Shown in pieces: positions 1 through 13,700 of a DNA stretch of 64,000 nucleotides. Made by a program: the position numbers and the translations under genes. Position 1 is the stretch's first letter; the number at the start of each line of letters is the position of its first letter. The notes beneath the pieces are model-generated. The model saw nothing but the letters and a program-made list of their open reading frames with translations. It had not been told where the DNA came from and made no database searches. This DNA is from Strigops habroptila (Eukaryota > Chordata > Aves > Psittaciformes > Psittacidae): positions 8,153,284-8,217,283 of the forward strand of contig NC_046358.1 in the NCBI RefSeq assembly GCF_004027225.2. Reading direction: 5' to 3'.

Positions 1-3000
1 CAACTGCTGGCTATCCAAGAGCTGATTTGAACTGAACTCAGTCCTCTATGAGTATTTAGATGCAACATCATTTGTAAACTTCATAATATGCTCTGTAGCT
101 TGCTTATGGAAATAAAAGCTCATAGGTCTACCATGCCTAACCACCCTGTCCAGCCCTTTAACTCAAGTGGCAAAGTAGGATTTACTCCCTGGAGCACAGA
201 TTCAGTGGGTGCAGTTCCTGCTACTGCAGTTAGAGACACATTTTCACACCCTGGGTCACCTCTCCCTAGTGCACCATGGCAATGCTTGCGTTCTTGAAAT
301 AGGGACATGAGCATCACCTGCACTAGGTCTGTTCTTCTTAATTTGCTTGCATTTACTTTCCATAGCAAAAATAACCCCTGATGTCTCTGGAGAACTACTT
401 TGATTTGCAACAACTCCAAGTGTCACACTAGAACTGATTCATTTCTTCCAAATGGATAAGAGTTTCCATAAAATAATTTCATAATCTGGGAGAGAAAAAA
501 AGGCTCCGAAATCCTCTTTTATGAACATGCAAGGTCTTTCCTCATCCAAAGCTTAAAAACAAAAGGAAGATCCAAAACCAAAAGGAACAGTGTGAGTGTT
601 CTGACCCTCCCAGCTAAAAACAACAGGTATACTTCCACAGCTGAGACAGCTTCCACATGCACCTGATCTCTATAGTTAGAATATACCTGATAAGCATAGT
701 CACATTCCAATTCCCTCCATGTTTTGCCTTGTCCTGCCTGAGCTCTGATAGCTCCATCACAGGGATCCCCCTACTCACAGCCTCTTGAACTGGCAGGACA
801 ACACCTATCAGAGAAGTTATCTCTGGGAAGAAAAGCAACTGTCAGCCTGAAACTCATTCCAAGTAACATCTCACTGGACACACAGCTCAAGTTCACCTCT
901 GCAGTCCAGGCAGAGTGTTGCAAACACCCAGCACCACTGAGGCTGAGCATGTCAAGCCAGATCTGACACCCACCCTCTTCACCCCTGCTGCATTAATGAG
1001 CCCAGCCATGGTCTCCACAACAAAGATCAGCTCTTGACGTATGGTATCAGCTGGTACACGCATGGGCTGCCATGGTTTCAAGGAGCAGTCTGTCACAGAG
1101 ACCTCTTTACTCAGGTCTTTAGGCTTATGCGAAAGCCAGCAGAGTCTGAGAGAGTTTTGTTCTTTCACATTGTACCAAACTGCTTCAGGGAGGGCCACAT
1201 CGCTGCAGGTCTTTGTCACCAGCATTGCCTGAGGACCTGGGAGAGGTCTGCTTCCAATCAGGGTGACTCAGAGCAATTCCCCTCTCTTGGTTTGGGCTTC
1301 AGGCTTGCCAGATGAGGCAGCTCCCCTCACTGGTTGCCTATATGGCCATAGGAACAGGGTAACAGCGTCAGGTCCAGCTGTAGGCTTTAGGGTCTGCCAT
1401 AAATTAGTAAGTAAATGCTAATGATGATGAAAGTGGGCCAGACTGGAAGCTTGGTGCATCTCTGTCTGGCCACCCAATAGCCCATTTATTTAATGAGAGC
1501 AGGTGGAAGGCGTTGGAGAGCCTGTGCCACCACAATCCTCTCCCAGTGCCCGTCTCCTTTCTCATCCTTTTGGGAAACAGAGTCACTGGAATGGATATTA
1601 GCAGTGCAGAGGAGCTAATACATCGTTTCCTCTGCCACCTCATCCTGGCCAGATATTCCTCCTACACAAGGGGAATTCTCTAGGAGAAGTGATGCCATTA
1701 ATAGAGTCAGGAAACATGAACACACCAGTCAAGTCATTCTTTTACCCAAGGTTGTCTACAGTCTGGGTCTGAGAAGGGGAATACCACTGCAAAGCAGGAG
1801 CCAGACTCTAAGAGTCCCACACACTTCACTGGAATTGATTCCTTTCTAGACACCCCACCACGTCCTCAGCTTAAATTCGTATGAGTGTTGGAGCCTGGTG
1901 ATGACACTCAGCATCCGCAGGGCAGCAGGATGGGTATAAGTGATCTTATCTAGGTGCCCTCTTCTCTAATGCTCACAATGAGATCAGGGAGTGTCAGAAA
2001 TATGTGTTTGAGTCTGACCTGTGATTAGAAATTGGCATAAAGGTCAGTTAAGAATACAGTGGAAACTAATTATCTCAGGTCTGTCAAGAGCATTTGCATG
2101 ATAAGACAAGATAGAAACCAGTTATATGAAGTTCAAAGCTAATGTCAGGATTGAACGTTACATAAGTGTAGAGGAGCCCACGAAAGTGGTGGAGTGACAG
2201 TATGTATATGAAAAGGACTAATTGATCCATTGAGAAAGAGTGGGGTGGCTTCTTTTTGCTTTAATGTTTTTCTTTGTGTGAAAACAGGTGCAACCATTGC
2301 CAAGCTCCACCAGCATGTGTTTGTCTACAAGTAAAGGTGTAACATCAGATTTCAGGATAAGCTGGGACTCCGTCCCAGGCTTGTGAAACACACATCCCAC
2401 AGATCTTGAGGTGCATGTTTAAAAAACAACCAGTGCACACAATAAGAAGGAATGTCAGTAGAAGCACATAGAAAGCTGCATTCTCTGAAGCCAAGATTTG
2501 GCCAGCAAGTTAAGGAAAACTATAGAAGCTCTATGGCCAAAGGACCTGGTGTTGCACTTGCAACAAACAGAGGCATAAAAATCAAGTCATGGAAGTTGCT
2601 GCACTTGGTTGGAAAGGTGGCTTGTTCCTCGATTTGATTCTTGGAAGATGAAAATCTAGGGAAAACTGAATTGGGTTATCACAAAAGTTATCAGCATTCC
2701 ACTGATATCTCACAGTTGGATAGCACCTGTATCGGCTGCTTGTAATCACTTTTCCAGGGGAAAAGGTTGTATTGCTGAGACAAGGCTAGGTGAACATCAT
2801 TTTCTAATTCTCATCAGCACACATTTGCATTTTAGCTTTCTGATATTTCAAACACTTTCAAATGTTAAAAACAAAACATTAAGCTTAAATGACATCAGTA
2901 CCAGAGCAAAATCAAACACTTAAAAATCATATCTTTCTGCATTGTGCTGAAGTATTTAAATCACATGGTATCACATTATTTTTCCTGGAAGACTCTGTCT

Positions 3001-3364
3001 TCTTAGAGAGCACAGGCAGGTTGTTGCTCAGTCAACAAAGAGCTATCTAATATTTCTTTATCTTGTTCAACAGCATGCTGGTTTACATTATGGCATGACA
3101 TCCTTAAGAAACAGGCCCAAAGTCACAGAGTACCTGGGGAATTACCGCCAGAAAGGAGAGAAAAACATCCTTTTCTTCACCTGCTGGACCTCAAATCTTG
3201 TTTACTGGTAACTAGGAAATGAATCTGAAGCACTTCTCACTGTTTCTAGGACTTACCTCACATCTTAAGTTAGGATCCCTCTACACATAATAAAAGATAA
3301 CTCTTTTCAAAACAAGCAGATTATCTAAAGAGACAAGAGGCAGAAAATGTGCAGAAAATATTCT

Positions 3365-3490
3365 GTTACCCATGTTTTATAAACAGAGCAACAGAGGCAC
3401 AGAGCATTTGGTTGGGTTGCCTAAACTTAAACAAATCTGTTGGCAGAGCTAAGAACTGAGCCCACACATCTTGATCTCTACTCAAGAGAT
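3365..3490 (+). mobile_element. Ancient MIR/CORE-type SINE remnant
   Basis: The order of short blocks (TTTATAAACAGAGCAACAG, GAGGCACAGAG, TTGCCTAAACTT, TTGGCAGAGCTAAGAACTGA, GATCTCTACTC) parallels the MIR core pattern of a lowered-T start, A-A-C-T-G-A-G-G-C-A-C-A-G-A-G, a mid block and G-C-A-G-A-G-C-x-A-G. It is divergent, as expected of an amniote-age element. Confidence 0.45.
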
Positions 3491-4878
3491 GTGCATTTTG
3501 GTCATAATTGGAATTTTCTAAATGCCTGCATCTCATTGTGCAAACTTCTCTGAAACCCCACTGCCCTCAGGATGGAGGACAAGGTCACAACAGTAACACT
3601 GTTTTCTGAGAATGCAGCATAATTTTACTTTGTGCAATCCCTTTGCATAAGCCAGTGAATCATGGCTGTTATCTTGTCATTCAATTTCCATTCTAGATCA
3701 AAGGTGATACTAAAATAAATTAAATAAGCACTTCAAAGGAAGGTGAGGTCTTGCACATATATGCAATGTTTCATAGCTGTCAAAACAAATGAAAATTTAT
3801 TTGACCTTCTTTGCTATCCTATGATACTTCTCTCTGCAACCCAGTATTACAGACCATGTGAACTGAACACTTCTCTCTGTTTGGTTGGAAAACTGACAAT
3901 GGTGACATCTATGTTCTTGAAACACCAAAGTGAGCAGAATACAAAGAGATGGTGAGAAAATTCATTTCTAGGACATTGTTCCATTAGAAGATGAAGACAA
4001 AAACAAATGGTAGTGTTTGGGGTGAAAACGTTGCCATCTCCAAATTATCCAGTGGAAGTCAAGTAGTGCTCACTTAAGAGAACGAGAAGGTATCCTGCCA
4101 TGTCCTTAGTCTTCCTCAAAGTCTGTCTGATGACTTTCTTCCTCATAGAATGATGGACCTTTAGAGCTGGTGTGTATCAGGATCCATTCTACCTGTCTCC
4201 TAGTGAGGAGTCTAATCCAAACCAGTCTTCTGAAGCAAAGCTGTTAGGGTTTCCAGGCCAAAGTAATCCTGAGCAGATTTGCCAGTTTACCAGCAGCATG
4301 GGGTACCTTATCTTATTTCTTTGGAAATGTTGTGTCAGGGATATTGTCTGATTTTCTAACTTCAAGGAGCATATGAGGACAATCTGAGAGAGTCCTTGGC
4401 ATGTGATGTGCAGCCATTTCCTCTGACAGCTTTGATAAAACTACCACATTTTGGAGTACCATAGCAAAAGAATTGACACTTGCTCTGTGCAAATAGCAAT
4501 TGTAGATGACTTTTCAGTCTGATGGATCCTTTGGTTGCACTAAAAATATTAACAAGTGGGAAGACAGAGGAGTGAGGTAACATGTTATGAGAGATGTTGG
4601 GCAGTGGAGAGGCTGTGGTGTTTGCGAAGGCTAAACTTCAGCATGATCTCCCAAAGAGGAAAGAAAATGCACAGCAAGAGAAGGAAGAAGAGTATTGTAA
4701 AAATATGTAAAACCGTAGTTATTAGTGACATGCCAAGTTCATGAGGCACATGTAGTAAGATCAGGAGAAAATTCTCCATAGAGAAACCACTGTGAAAGTG
4801 GAGCACCAGGTAAGGATTGGCTAAAATATTACGCATTCTCAGAACACTTTGCATGTAGGCTGTGCTCTGTACTCCAGC

Positions 4879-4911
4879 CCCCAAAAGATTTCTGTTATAC
4901 ATCTTTTGGGG
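4879..4911. repeat. Inverted repeat, 11-bp arms
   Basis: CCCCAAAAGAT (4879-4889) pairs perfectly with ATCTTTTGGGG (4901-4911) across an 11-nt loop. Confidence 0.9.
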
Positions 4912-5209
4912 AGAGCAAGAGTGAGAAACATCCATAACAATGTGGCTGATGTCTTGGTGCTCAGAACATGTACATTATATACCTCATTGAACTTCTCAGA
5001 TGTGGTAGGGCTCTTTAGAGCAAAGAATAAAGAGCAACTGATGCATAAGGATTTCAGATCTGTATTCTATATATTTGTTATAGACATGGGATATAAACAT
5101 CTGGGTATTAAAACTGGTGTTAAGGTATTTTCACAGGTCTGAGCCAACTCGTCACATAAGTAACGTATAATTCTGTGCTTTGCTGACTGATTAAAGTCTT
5201 AAAGGTTTA

Positions 5210-5232
5210 GTCAATGCCTACCTGGCATTGAC
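5210..5232. repeat. Inverted repeat, 9-bp arms
   Basis: GTCAATGCC and GGCATTGAC flank a 5-nt loop. It sits about 220 bp downstream (minus sense) of the copy C exon, in what would be its intron. Confidence 0.9.
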
Positions 5233-5451
5233 CTATTACTGAATGCTTAAAACAAAAAAAAGAAAATAACCAAATCAAGAAATCTCTGAGATTGTATCTA
5301 TTCTAAATAGATATTCAAGGGCTGAAATTGGCTTTGATTGTGATTTCTTAGCTAGTGTGACTTCAGTGTTTTACGTTTGTGCAGCAGCTCACAGGGGCTG
5401 ATATAGTAATCTGAGAACTGTGTAACATCAGTAAGAAAATCTGGTACTTAC

Positions 5452-5524
5452 AAAAATCTGCCTGATGAGCATTTGTCAACTTTATGATTCTTACAGTGAG
5501 CAGGGAGTAAGGTGACATTTCTTC
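5452..5524 (-). CDS. Copy C: orphan first C2-domain exon of a third PLA2G4E-like gene
   Basis: The minus strand encodes EEMSPYSLLTVRIIKLTNAH and QADF between a good acceptor (TTTCAACAG) and donor GTAAGT. Length (73 nt) and exit phase are identical to gene A exon 2, and the protein is clearly the same C2 segment. No start exon was found upstream, and no other exon of this copy was recognised between 1 and 5451. The rest may lie left of the window behind a long intron, or this may be a remnant of a broken copy. It is annotated as coding because splice sites and frame are intact. Confidence 0.7.
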
Positions 5525-6004
5525 CTGTTGAAAAAAATAACAAAGGAGATGTGCTTTAAAGTTTGGGATACATGTATTTAGAGTTAATGACAACTGAACA
5601 CTGAAAATCACCCAGGTTCTGCTGAAGCCACCTCTTCCAGTTGGCATCACAGCAAAAATACAATAGGCAGCAAACTGACTTTCTCCACAAACTTCATCAC
5701 CTCCTGAAGTCTGCAGTCATCTAAGCATACAAACAGAAGGCGTAGAAGAAGAGGATGAATAAGAAAGTGTAAATAAGCAGAGAAAGTTCAGCTAGCCAGC
5801 TACATTAATTCATACATGTGGTCACCAGCATCCAATATGACAACACAGAATTCAATGAATCCACAAATCAGAGATGCTCCAATTTTGGTGGACTATTGAC
5901 CAACAGCCTGTGTTGTGCTATAGGAAGAATTAAGGCCTATACTAAAGTTTCTACTTTCAACACAATTTTTGGATAAGTGAAGAGAAAGGGGGGGGACACA
6001 AATC

Positions 6005-6023
6005 AAAAAAAAAAAAAAAAAAA
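6005..6023 (+). repeat. Poly(A) tract of 19
   Basis: There are 19 consecutive A followed by GAAAAAGAGAGAGA, a simple purine-rich tract about 500 bp upstream of the orphan C2 exon of copy C. Confidence 0.95.
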
Positions 6024-7775
6024 GAAAAAGAGAGAGATCTTTTAATGTTTTCTCACTAGTTTTTAAAGAAATTATTTTCATAATGTAGAGGTGCCTAAGG
6101 ATGTGTGTTAGCACCTTAGGGAATGTCTCAGGCCACCAAGGCGATACACAGCTTTAGACAAACACTCCTACCTTGCTTTGAGCAAACAGAAGTTTTCTTT
6201 ACCAAATATAGTTTTACTACTCCATGTCTATCAATCAGATAACCAAGTACACGGTTTTGATTACATTCCATCTTAAATAAGGCTATCACCAATTCCTTGT
6301 TGAAGATGCCAAGCCTGACCAACTGGGTCTGTAAAAGTTGGGCCAATCACATGTGTTTTAGGGATTTTACATCTTCAGAGAACATGTCCATCGTGTCCAT
6401 TAGCAGCAGCTAGAGCAACTAGGGTATCAGCAAAAGATGCAGGAAATAATAGGCAAAACTTACTGTGGCTACAGCACAGATGGCTATCTTGATTCCCTGA
6501 CTGTGGGAACGGTCGTGGGAATTTTATCAAAATATCTGAAGTTTATAGAAAGGAAACAGTTGCACCATGGTTGTACACAAAAGACTCACTGAAAAGGGTG
6601 AACGAGGACTGAGGATGCTACCTGTATCGTAGTCTAGGAACTGAAGCAGAAGGAGAAATTTCAGACTGTACGGAGTAATAAGTTCCCAAGTTGATGTATG
6701 ATTATAGTGGGAATAGGTCTCATTAGACAGGTGGGGTAACACGATAAGACTGCAACAAATGTCAGAGAACAAGGCTTTGCACAGGAAAGAAAATATTCTT
6801 GCGAACTCTGTCAAATCCTGAAGCCTGACTGCTATTACTACATGAAGAGCATTAATCTGCATGCATATGTGCTATCAGCAGATTCTGAATTGGGTATCTC
6901 CTGTAAGAGGGGAAGATATAAATAGTATAACATATATTAAAAAGTTACCTTGAGATAATCAGGTAATGGAATAGGGATTTTTTTAAGGACTTCTGAGCAA
7001 AGCACCAATAAATGCAAAATGTTATGGCATTAAAATGAGGTAGATTTGGGAATAGGGAGTGTTTGCAGTTCTAATAGCAAGGATCTGTGGAAAAACGGCC
7101 AAACTAATCATGATGATACTTGCAGATTTGCAGAAAGATATTCAGCCAAATAATACTGAAGGCACAGTACATATCATGGTCAAGCAGTAGTTGACCACTT
7201 CAGTGACATGAAGTCCTGATGGTAGTCACTGATATTCAGGAAGAGCTCAAGGAGGAGCTGAGGTAATGGCAGAAGGCAAATAGATTAGTAATTCTTTGTA
7301 AAGTCATCTCACAAAACAATAACAAAAGGCAGCCGAAGTAAGAAGCTGTTGTGAAAGCCAATGACCAAAAGCTTAAAAAGATTGTCTGAAGTAAAAATGG
7401 AGGAATGCTGGTGAAAGATGATGAAATAATTAGGAGATGTTATCTATTTTCTGAGAAACTTTGACTAAAATAACAGGAGAAACTATCAAGTGAAATGAGA
7501 AAAAGCACATTCACAGGTGCTGCTACTGTGGCAACAGTCAGACTGCTAAAAATGTCAAAGTATAAGAAATCAGTGAGACAAGACAGTACATCAGCTGAAT
7601 CACATAAAGCATTAGACCACGGGGAATTTATCATGGCAAAATATAGCTTAACCTCCAAATAATTTTGATCTCTATGAGGATGAAAGACACGGAGGTCATA
7701 AAAGGAATTTGCAAAATATTGCAGTAATTCTCAAGCTATGAGCTTACCCAATGAAATGGCAAGAATGGATTTATT

Positions 7776-7797
7776 GGGGGGGGGGGGGGGGGGGGGG
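7776..7797 (+). repeat. Poly(G) run of 22
   Basis: This is an uninterrupted run of 22 guanines followed by AGGGAGGAAG. Such a run can fold into a G-quadruplex and is prone to length error in sequencing. Confidence 0.97.
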
Positions 7798-10700
7798 AGG
7801 GAGGAAGAGTATTAAATAAAAGTTAACCAGTGCCTAAAATAACCATAAAGCTTTGCCCATGAGCTCAAGGTTACAACCAGGAATCATAATGTCAGAATGT
7901 TTCCAGTAAATTGACTAGTTAAAATGCTAATACTTCTTGCTGTAAGGTACAGAAACAGCACACCCAAAACAAGAGGGCTTTTAAGGGCTGAGCAAATGCA
8001 TTCTCCTTATCAGTCTACAAGAAGTAGATGATCTTGGCTTCTGGGTGGGTGTATTTCAAAACTGAATAGGAATTTAATCACTGCTGCTTGAAGTCATATG
8101 TAGGGCACAGGATATTTTACAGGGCTGTTTGTTCTAAACAGGGGAGGCAAGATCTCAGCATCATCAGATTCTGCGCTGAGCCAGCTCCACATTATTGTTT
8201 CACGTATTGCTGCTAGGCTATTACTTTTTCATCAGCAAGGAATAATTCTGTGTCGTCTTACCTCAATCTGTTTTGTTCTTAAAGAACAAGCACTCACTGG
8301 GTTTGCCCATCTTTCTATACCTTTTGCAAAAATAGTACTCAAATTATAGAAATACATAAAAACTTCAGCAGACATATTTCAGGAGAAATAAAGGAAAGAA
8401 TTAAAAGAATATCATTTAGAGTTGGTGCTTTCTTAGCCGTCTTTAACGGCACCACCAGTCCTTCAGCCAGCATTTTGGAACATGCCCATTTAAAGATTGC
8501 CAGAGATGTATATGTACTTTTGAAGTAGTACAATGACAGAAACAGAAACAAGTGTGGGTTCTGCAAAGACACGTTTACGTCAAGCACTGGCTGTGTACAT
8601 GTTCCCGAGTGCCATTGCAACAGACTAGAGCAGAGCTTACATGAAGAATGCAACACAAGAACCTCATACTTTGCATGCAAATGAAGACAAACTGATAAGA
8701 GAGTATGGGAAGGCTATATTAGGAAGGGGGAAAAAACCCCAATCAACCAACAAAACAATAGAACATAACATGTTTCCATGAAGAACAATAAGATACTACA
8801 TAGATTAGATAGCGTCAAAGATTACACAAAGGTTCAAGCTCCTAACTTCATGTGGAATTATGGTGAGAAAGTGGATCGGGATATTTGGTGTCATATCAGA
8901 TGGAAGATGACTTGGTGCAATTTAAATTTGAAGAGCTTGCCAAGGGAACAATAGGGCAGAGTACTTGATCAGCCATAATATACAGATTAGTAATTTGATT
9001 GAATGAGAAGCAAGAATTATTTCTCTCTTTGAGGAGGAGAGCACTGAAGTAGGTGCTGTGTAAGAGAAAAGCCAGTGAGCTGTGCATGGAAATTCTGCAT
9101 CCAAGGAGAAAAATCTCGCCCTATTGCCTGAGAAATCTGAGTCCTGTGAGACAGCAAGTTACTGGCTATGTCAGCTAGGGCACACCTGGCACTCAGATAT
9201 GGAACAAAGACCAGAAGAGAGAGAATGGAAAAAGAAATTCAAGGAATTAACAACGACGGAAAGAGCTAGCTATGTGTACCTCAGAGACGCATTCAGTAGG
9301 CGCACTTGGTGGCAGACAACATGCAGCCAGAAACTCTGAGCTTCCCTCAGCCTGAGCTTTGTTCCCTGTGTCTATTCATTGGGTCAGCATGGTTTATTAG
9401 CAAAATCTCTTCTGGTATTAGCCTGCCCCCAAGAACAATGATTACTTCAAATTTGAAGGAACAAGGGAAATGCTAGTTTTATCTCCATATTCTTAACATT
9501 TTTTCCAGTTACAAAAAGGTTTTTACAACATTCAAAACTAGACTGTACTCTGAACCCCCTCTCTCTCAGTGTAGCACTCAGATGGTCATATCACCCAAAT
9601 TAAAGTCCTTCAGGAAAAAACCAATCTGTTCTAGAAAACACTTTCATCCCCTCCTTAAGGCATCAAAGGAGGAACAACATTGTGAGTACCATCATCATAA
9701 TAATTTGAGACACCAATGCCTTTGAAAAGAACTGCTAACTATTAAGCAAATTATTAACTATAAAGCAGATTTTTGAGATGAAAGAAGACTTCTCCTTAGA
9801 GGAGACAGTTAATGAAAAATTAACTCATATAACACTTTTCTGGTAGCCAAATACCAGACCTGAAAATTCAAGGAACAAAATATCTTCTTATAACTGAAGC
9901 TCAAGTTCCTGGTGCCATCAATGAAACTCATGCGACTAATTGTCTTTTCCCTGTAGTCATCGTTTCATTGCATTAATACGTTGAACAGCAGCTAATAACT
10001 GGAAAGCATGTTGCTGATGACGATTACGATTTGTGTGACATTAAAAAAATTGTTAGTTTGGGGAGTTGGTAACGTATTCAACTATCCATGAGTGACTCCT
10101 CTTGCAGTCTTCTCTAACAAAGATATATCTGTGTATGCTGAACCTCTGAACTTATCCCTGTAACGACAGTGATGGTCAGGCTGAGCAGCCTCCCTTAAAG
10201 TCTTATTGTTATCCTGTCAAAGGTGACCTTACATGACACACTTAAATCACAGATACTTTAAGAGAGACAGGGCCCTGGTAAAGTCATGGCTTTTTTCTAT
10301 TTTTGTGGCAAACCATTAAGGAATGTTCATCACTTTACATGTATCACTTACACAAATCAAAACCTGACTGAAATTCCCCTAGTTCTTCTCTGCTTTCTGA
10401 TTTCATGTCTACCAGAATATTTTGGTGACCCTCCCCACCTATGTTACTACTAATCTTGAGCTGAGATTACTTCTGTGCTTCTTAGTTTCTTGCTCTTTGC
10501 ATTAGTGTGTAGAAATTTTCAGCATGTTCACAGATGGGAAGTCAATAACTATTTTTTAAGCTGATAATTTGCCAAGAAAAATACCTTTTTTTCCCCCCAT
10601 TTTTGTAAATAATGCATTATTATGTGTAGGACAATGGACTAATAAAAAATATCCAGCGATAAATCTTCTAGATTTACTGTAATTATGGGCTACCTTACAA

Positions 10701-13700
10701 CTATTTATGATCTTCCTTTAGTATGCTTCATCTTTCCTGTATTTATGTGTAAGGCGCTAGAAGGCAAACTGTGAGCTCTAGCCTCCCTGAAACAGCTAAA
10801 GAAAGAGATGTTCTCTTGATGCTCCTATCCATTTTAAAATATGAAGGAGGTTTCACGAGGTTGCTGCATATTCCTAAAAATATAGCAGTGAAGCGTATTT
10901 GGCTTTGCACTGTAAGTAGGCAACACAGCTAAATTCCATGTGCAGACCTAGACATGTTTTTCTAAACTCAGCCCAGTGACTATTCAGTTTATCACACAGC
11001 TACACAAAGTCCTCTCAAACTGAAGCAAATACTTGGGCAAGTATTTGAGCATTAGTATTAAAGAAAGCTTTGCACTTATTTGCATGTTCTGGGACTCAAA
11101 GACCTGCTATAAGTATGTTATCCTTTATAACACCTCTCTATTAATGATTTTTCTCCTGCTGCAGATGGCAAGCCATAGCTTGCAAAAATCAAGGGAATTA
11201 CTGAGAGCTGCCCAGGAAACCCAATGCCAGTAAGAGGCAGAAATTGGCCAGCTTGCACAACTCTGTGCTTTCAATGCCAATTTTCTGCCAAGCATGATTA
11301 CAGAGGAGAGAACACATATTCAAAAGCCAGGAGTACAGTCAGCAAAGCAGGCATTTGTTCTGGAAACTAGTATTAATGATCAAATCGCAAAAGATTGCTG
11401 GCTACCATGCTCTGACTTTCCAACACTGGCAACATTCTCTATGCATGCTGGGCCAAAGCTCCATTAAAGTCAATAAAGATAGATAGCACTAAAAGCAGGC
11501 CGAAGTCAGTCCCATTTTAACAGTAAATTGAAAACATTTTCACTAAGGAATTTCTCTAAGGAATAAAACCATGAAAATATTACACTTTGTATAAATAGAT
11601 AAAGGAATGGCATTAAAAAAATATGGAATGCTGATGTTCCACCTAAAGAAAATTTTCTTTCCTGAAATGTTCCTATTTCTAGATAAGCATGTGAACCTTT
11701 AATAACCATATGTGGGGAGAAATAAAAATAGATCCTACCCTTCTCAAAAAAATATTGGTTTAGTCCCACCAGTGTTTAGTTTGATGAAATTGGTACCTTA
11801 GCTTCAACGTCGCTTGGGGCTATGTAGTGCATCATCCATTTTCTTTCTTCATTTCCCAAAGGGCTTGATTTGCTGCTTGAATGCTGTTGAGGGAAGGAGA
11901 ACAAGGGATGAAAAAGAGTGAAGACCAGTTTTTCTACTTATTTCAACTCCTCAGTGTAGAATTGCAATGTGGAATGAGCAATTTATACCTCCTCATTATT
12001 TGTGGTGGGTGAAATGAATGTGCCAGGAAAGTGGCAGCTGTTTCTGTGCTATATGGAAAGATACTGACTCCTGATTCTTGAAGATGCAAATAGCCAAGAA
12101 AGCAGAAGGACAATTTTTCTTAGACCTTTATGTCAAACAGGTAACAATGGATTCGACCTATTTATGGTCTGGGGACAAATCTGAGTCAAATACCCAGAGA
12201 CTCCTGCCAGTTTTCCACTTACCTGAGGAAAGGCAGAGTTTGATGCCATTGAGATCGCTTCTGCATTAAAAGCAGGTGCTGCCAATGACAGCTGAGTATT
12301 AGGCTCCACAGTAGCCAGTGCCTCCTAAAAGAAATTTACAGCCTTGAAGAGTGTCAGAAGCTGCTGAGCAGGTGCTTTATTGCATTGAGTCAGAGCTCCA
12401 CCCCTCCAGGATTTCTGAAGCAGGAAAATTTCCCACCCACATTACCTGTCCAAAGAGCACATCTGTTGTAATGTGTGGACCTTCCTATCTGCAGGTCTTG
12501 TGACTGATCAGAGTGTGCTGAGAGAGAGACATCAGATTGTTCCCACCTGGGGGCTCATGAAAATGTGTGAAAATAACAGCCATAACCTGACCAATGATCT
12601 GATAGAGATTGTCTGTGAGAGGTAACCTTACAGAGATAATCTAAAAATTACAGTAACAATAGCCTAATAGCTACCTATTGTCTCCATACAAAGACCCTGA
12701 ATTCCACACACTATTGCCTCCATAATAAAATATAAAATAAAAAACCATGGGGATGATCATTAGAAGGAAGACATTTATGTATGAAGATATTAAGAACTCT
12801 TGTAAAGGAATATTTTCCTCTGAAAAGTGCCGTTGCATCATGATTTGTTCATACATGTTTGTTTTTACTGTAGTGTTCTACTTCAAAAGAAATGGAAGAA
12901 GGGAGAAATTTGGTAAGCAACATTTCTGCGCTCCCTAAAACACAAAGTATCACTTTTCCATTTGAAATGTTTTACTTATTTCTGGGCTTTACAGTCAATA
13001 CATTATCCATCTTAACAAACTTAAATGGCATTCAAACATTTCACTTGGAAAAATCATGAAATATTTCAACGAACTAAAATAGTTTAATATTTTAAGGATT
13101 TTAACTCTCCATTCCCACCCAATTCAGACCTGTTATTTTCTGATGCAAACAACATTCAGATTTCTGAGCAACCTTATTCAAATCACCAGCCAGATGGGCA
13201 TTACCAATAGATTATTGGAATTTAATGGACCGATCCTGTACATTTTATGACTTTTTCATCTAATGAGGATCTGCATATATTCAGCACACCTCCAGGAAGC
13301 TTGGTGATTAAATTTTCTAATCCATTATGCAAGCAGTGTTAGGCACACATACATTTGCCTTGAAAGTCCTCCCAAATGATTAAAAGTGGTGCTTATGAAA
13401 GGACTTTAGATTAAGAGGATGACAAAGCATGATGCTTCCTATTAGAGACCTGCAGAAGTATGAAATCACAGCCACTCTACCTGTGGCAATGAGTGTTGTA
13501 CAAGGACCTTGGCTGACAGAAACTAGACACAAATCCGATCACTTCCAGCACTCTCATTACATACTTTTCTCATATACACAAAGGAATCAGTAAGAAAAGC
13601 TGGTCTTCCAAGGAAAACAGGTCTTTACATACAGTATTCCATCCTTGCAAAAGTTTGATTTGAAGGTTTGTTATTAACTTCCTTTCCCACCTTTATCATA

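Larger units (their letters stand above)
1..5451. other. No supported gene; would be intron or flank of copy C
   Basis: I looked on the minus strand for the second and third C2 exons of copy C (PVWNE, LPTAS, YDKD patterns) and found none. Open frames here are short and unrecognised. A SINE remnant and two small inverted repeats are listed separately. Confidence 0.5.

Noticed and set aside
840-900. Minus-strand TWNE-like peptide, considered as the second C2 exon of copy C
   Set aside because: The following residues do not match the family (no TFYF/RIQSQ), a stop lies just upstream in frame, and there is no fitting acceptor.
893-1315. Overlapping open frames of about 100 codons on both strands
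   Set aside because: No known motif, and both strands are equally open; treated as chance.
4140-4230. ATAGAATGATGGACCTTTAG stretch resembling a reversed CR1 3' end
   Set aside because: The similarity is limited to a few short words and the expected order is not kept.
8259-8310. Good minus-strand donor (GAG|GTAAGA) considered as the first exon of copy C
   Set aside because: The phase fits, but no ATG was found in the open frame nearby and there is no similarity to the gene A start.
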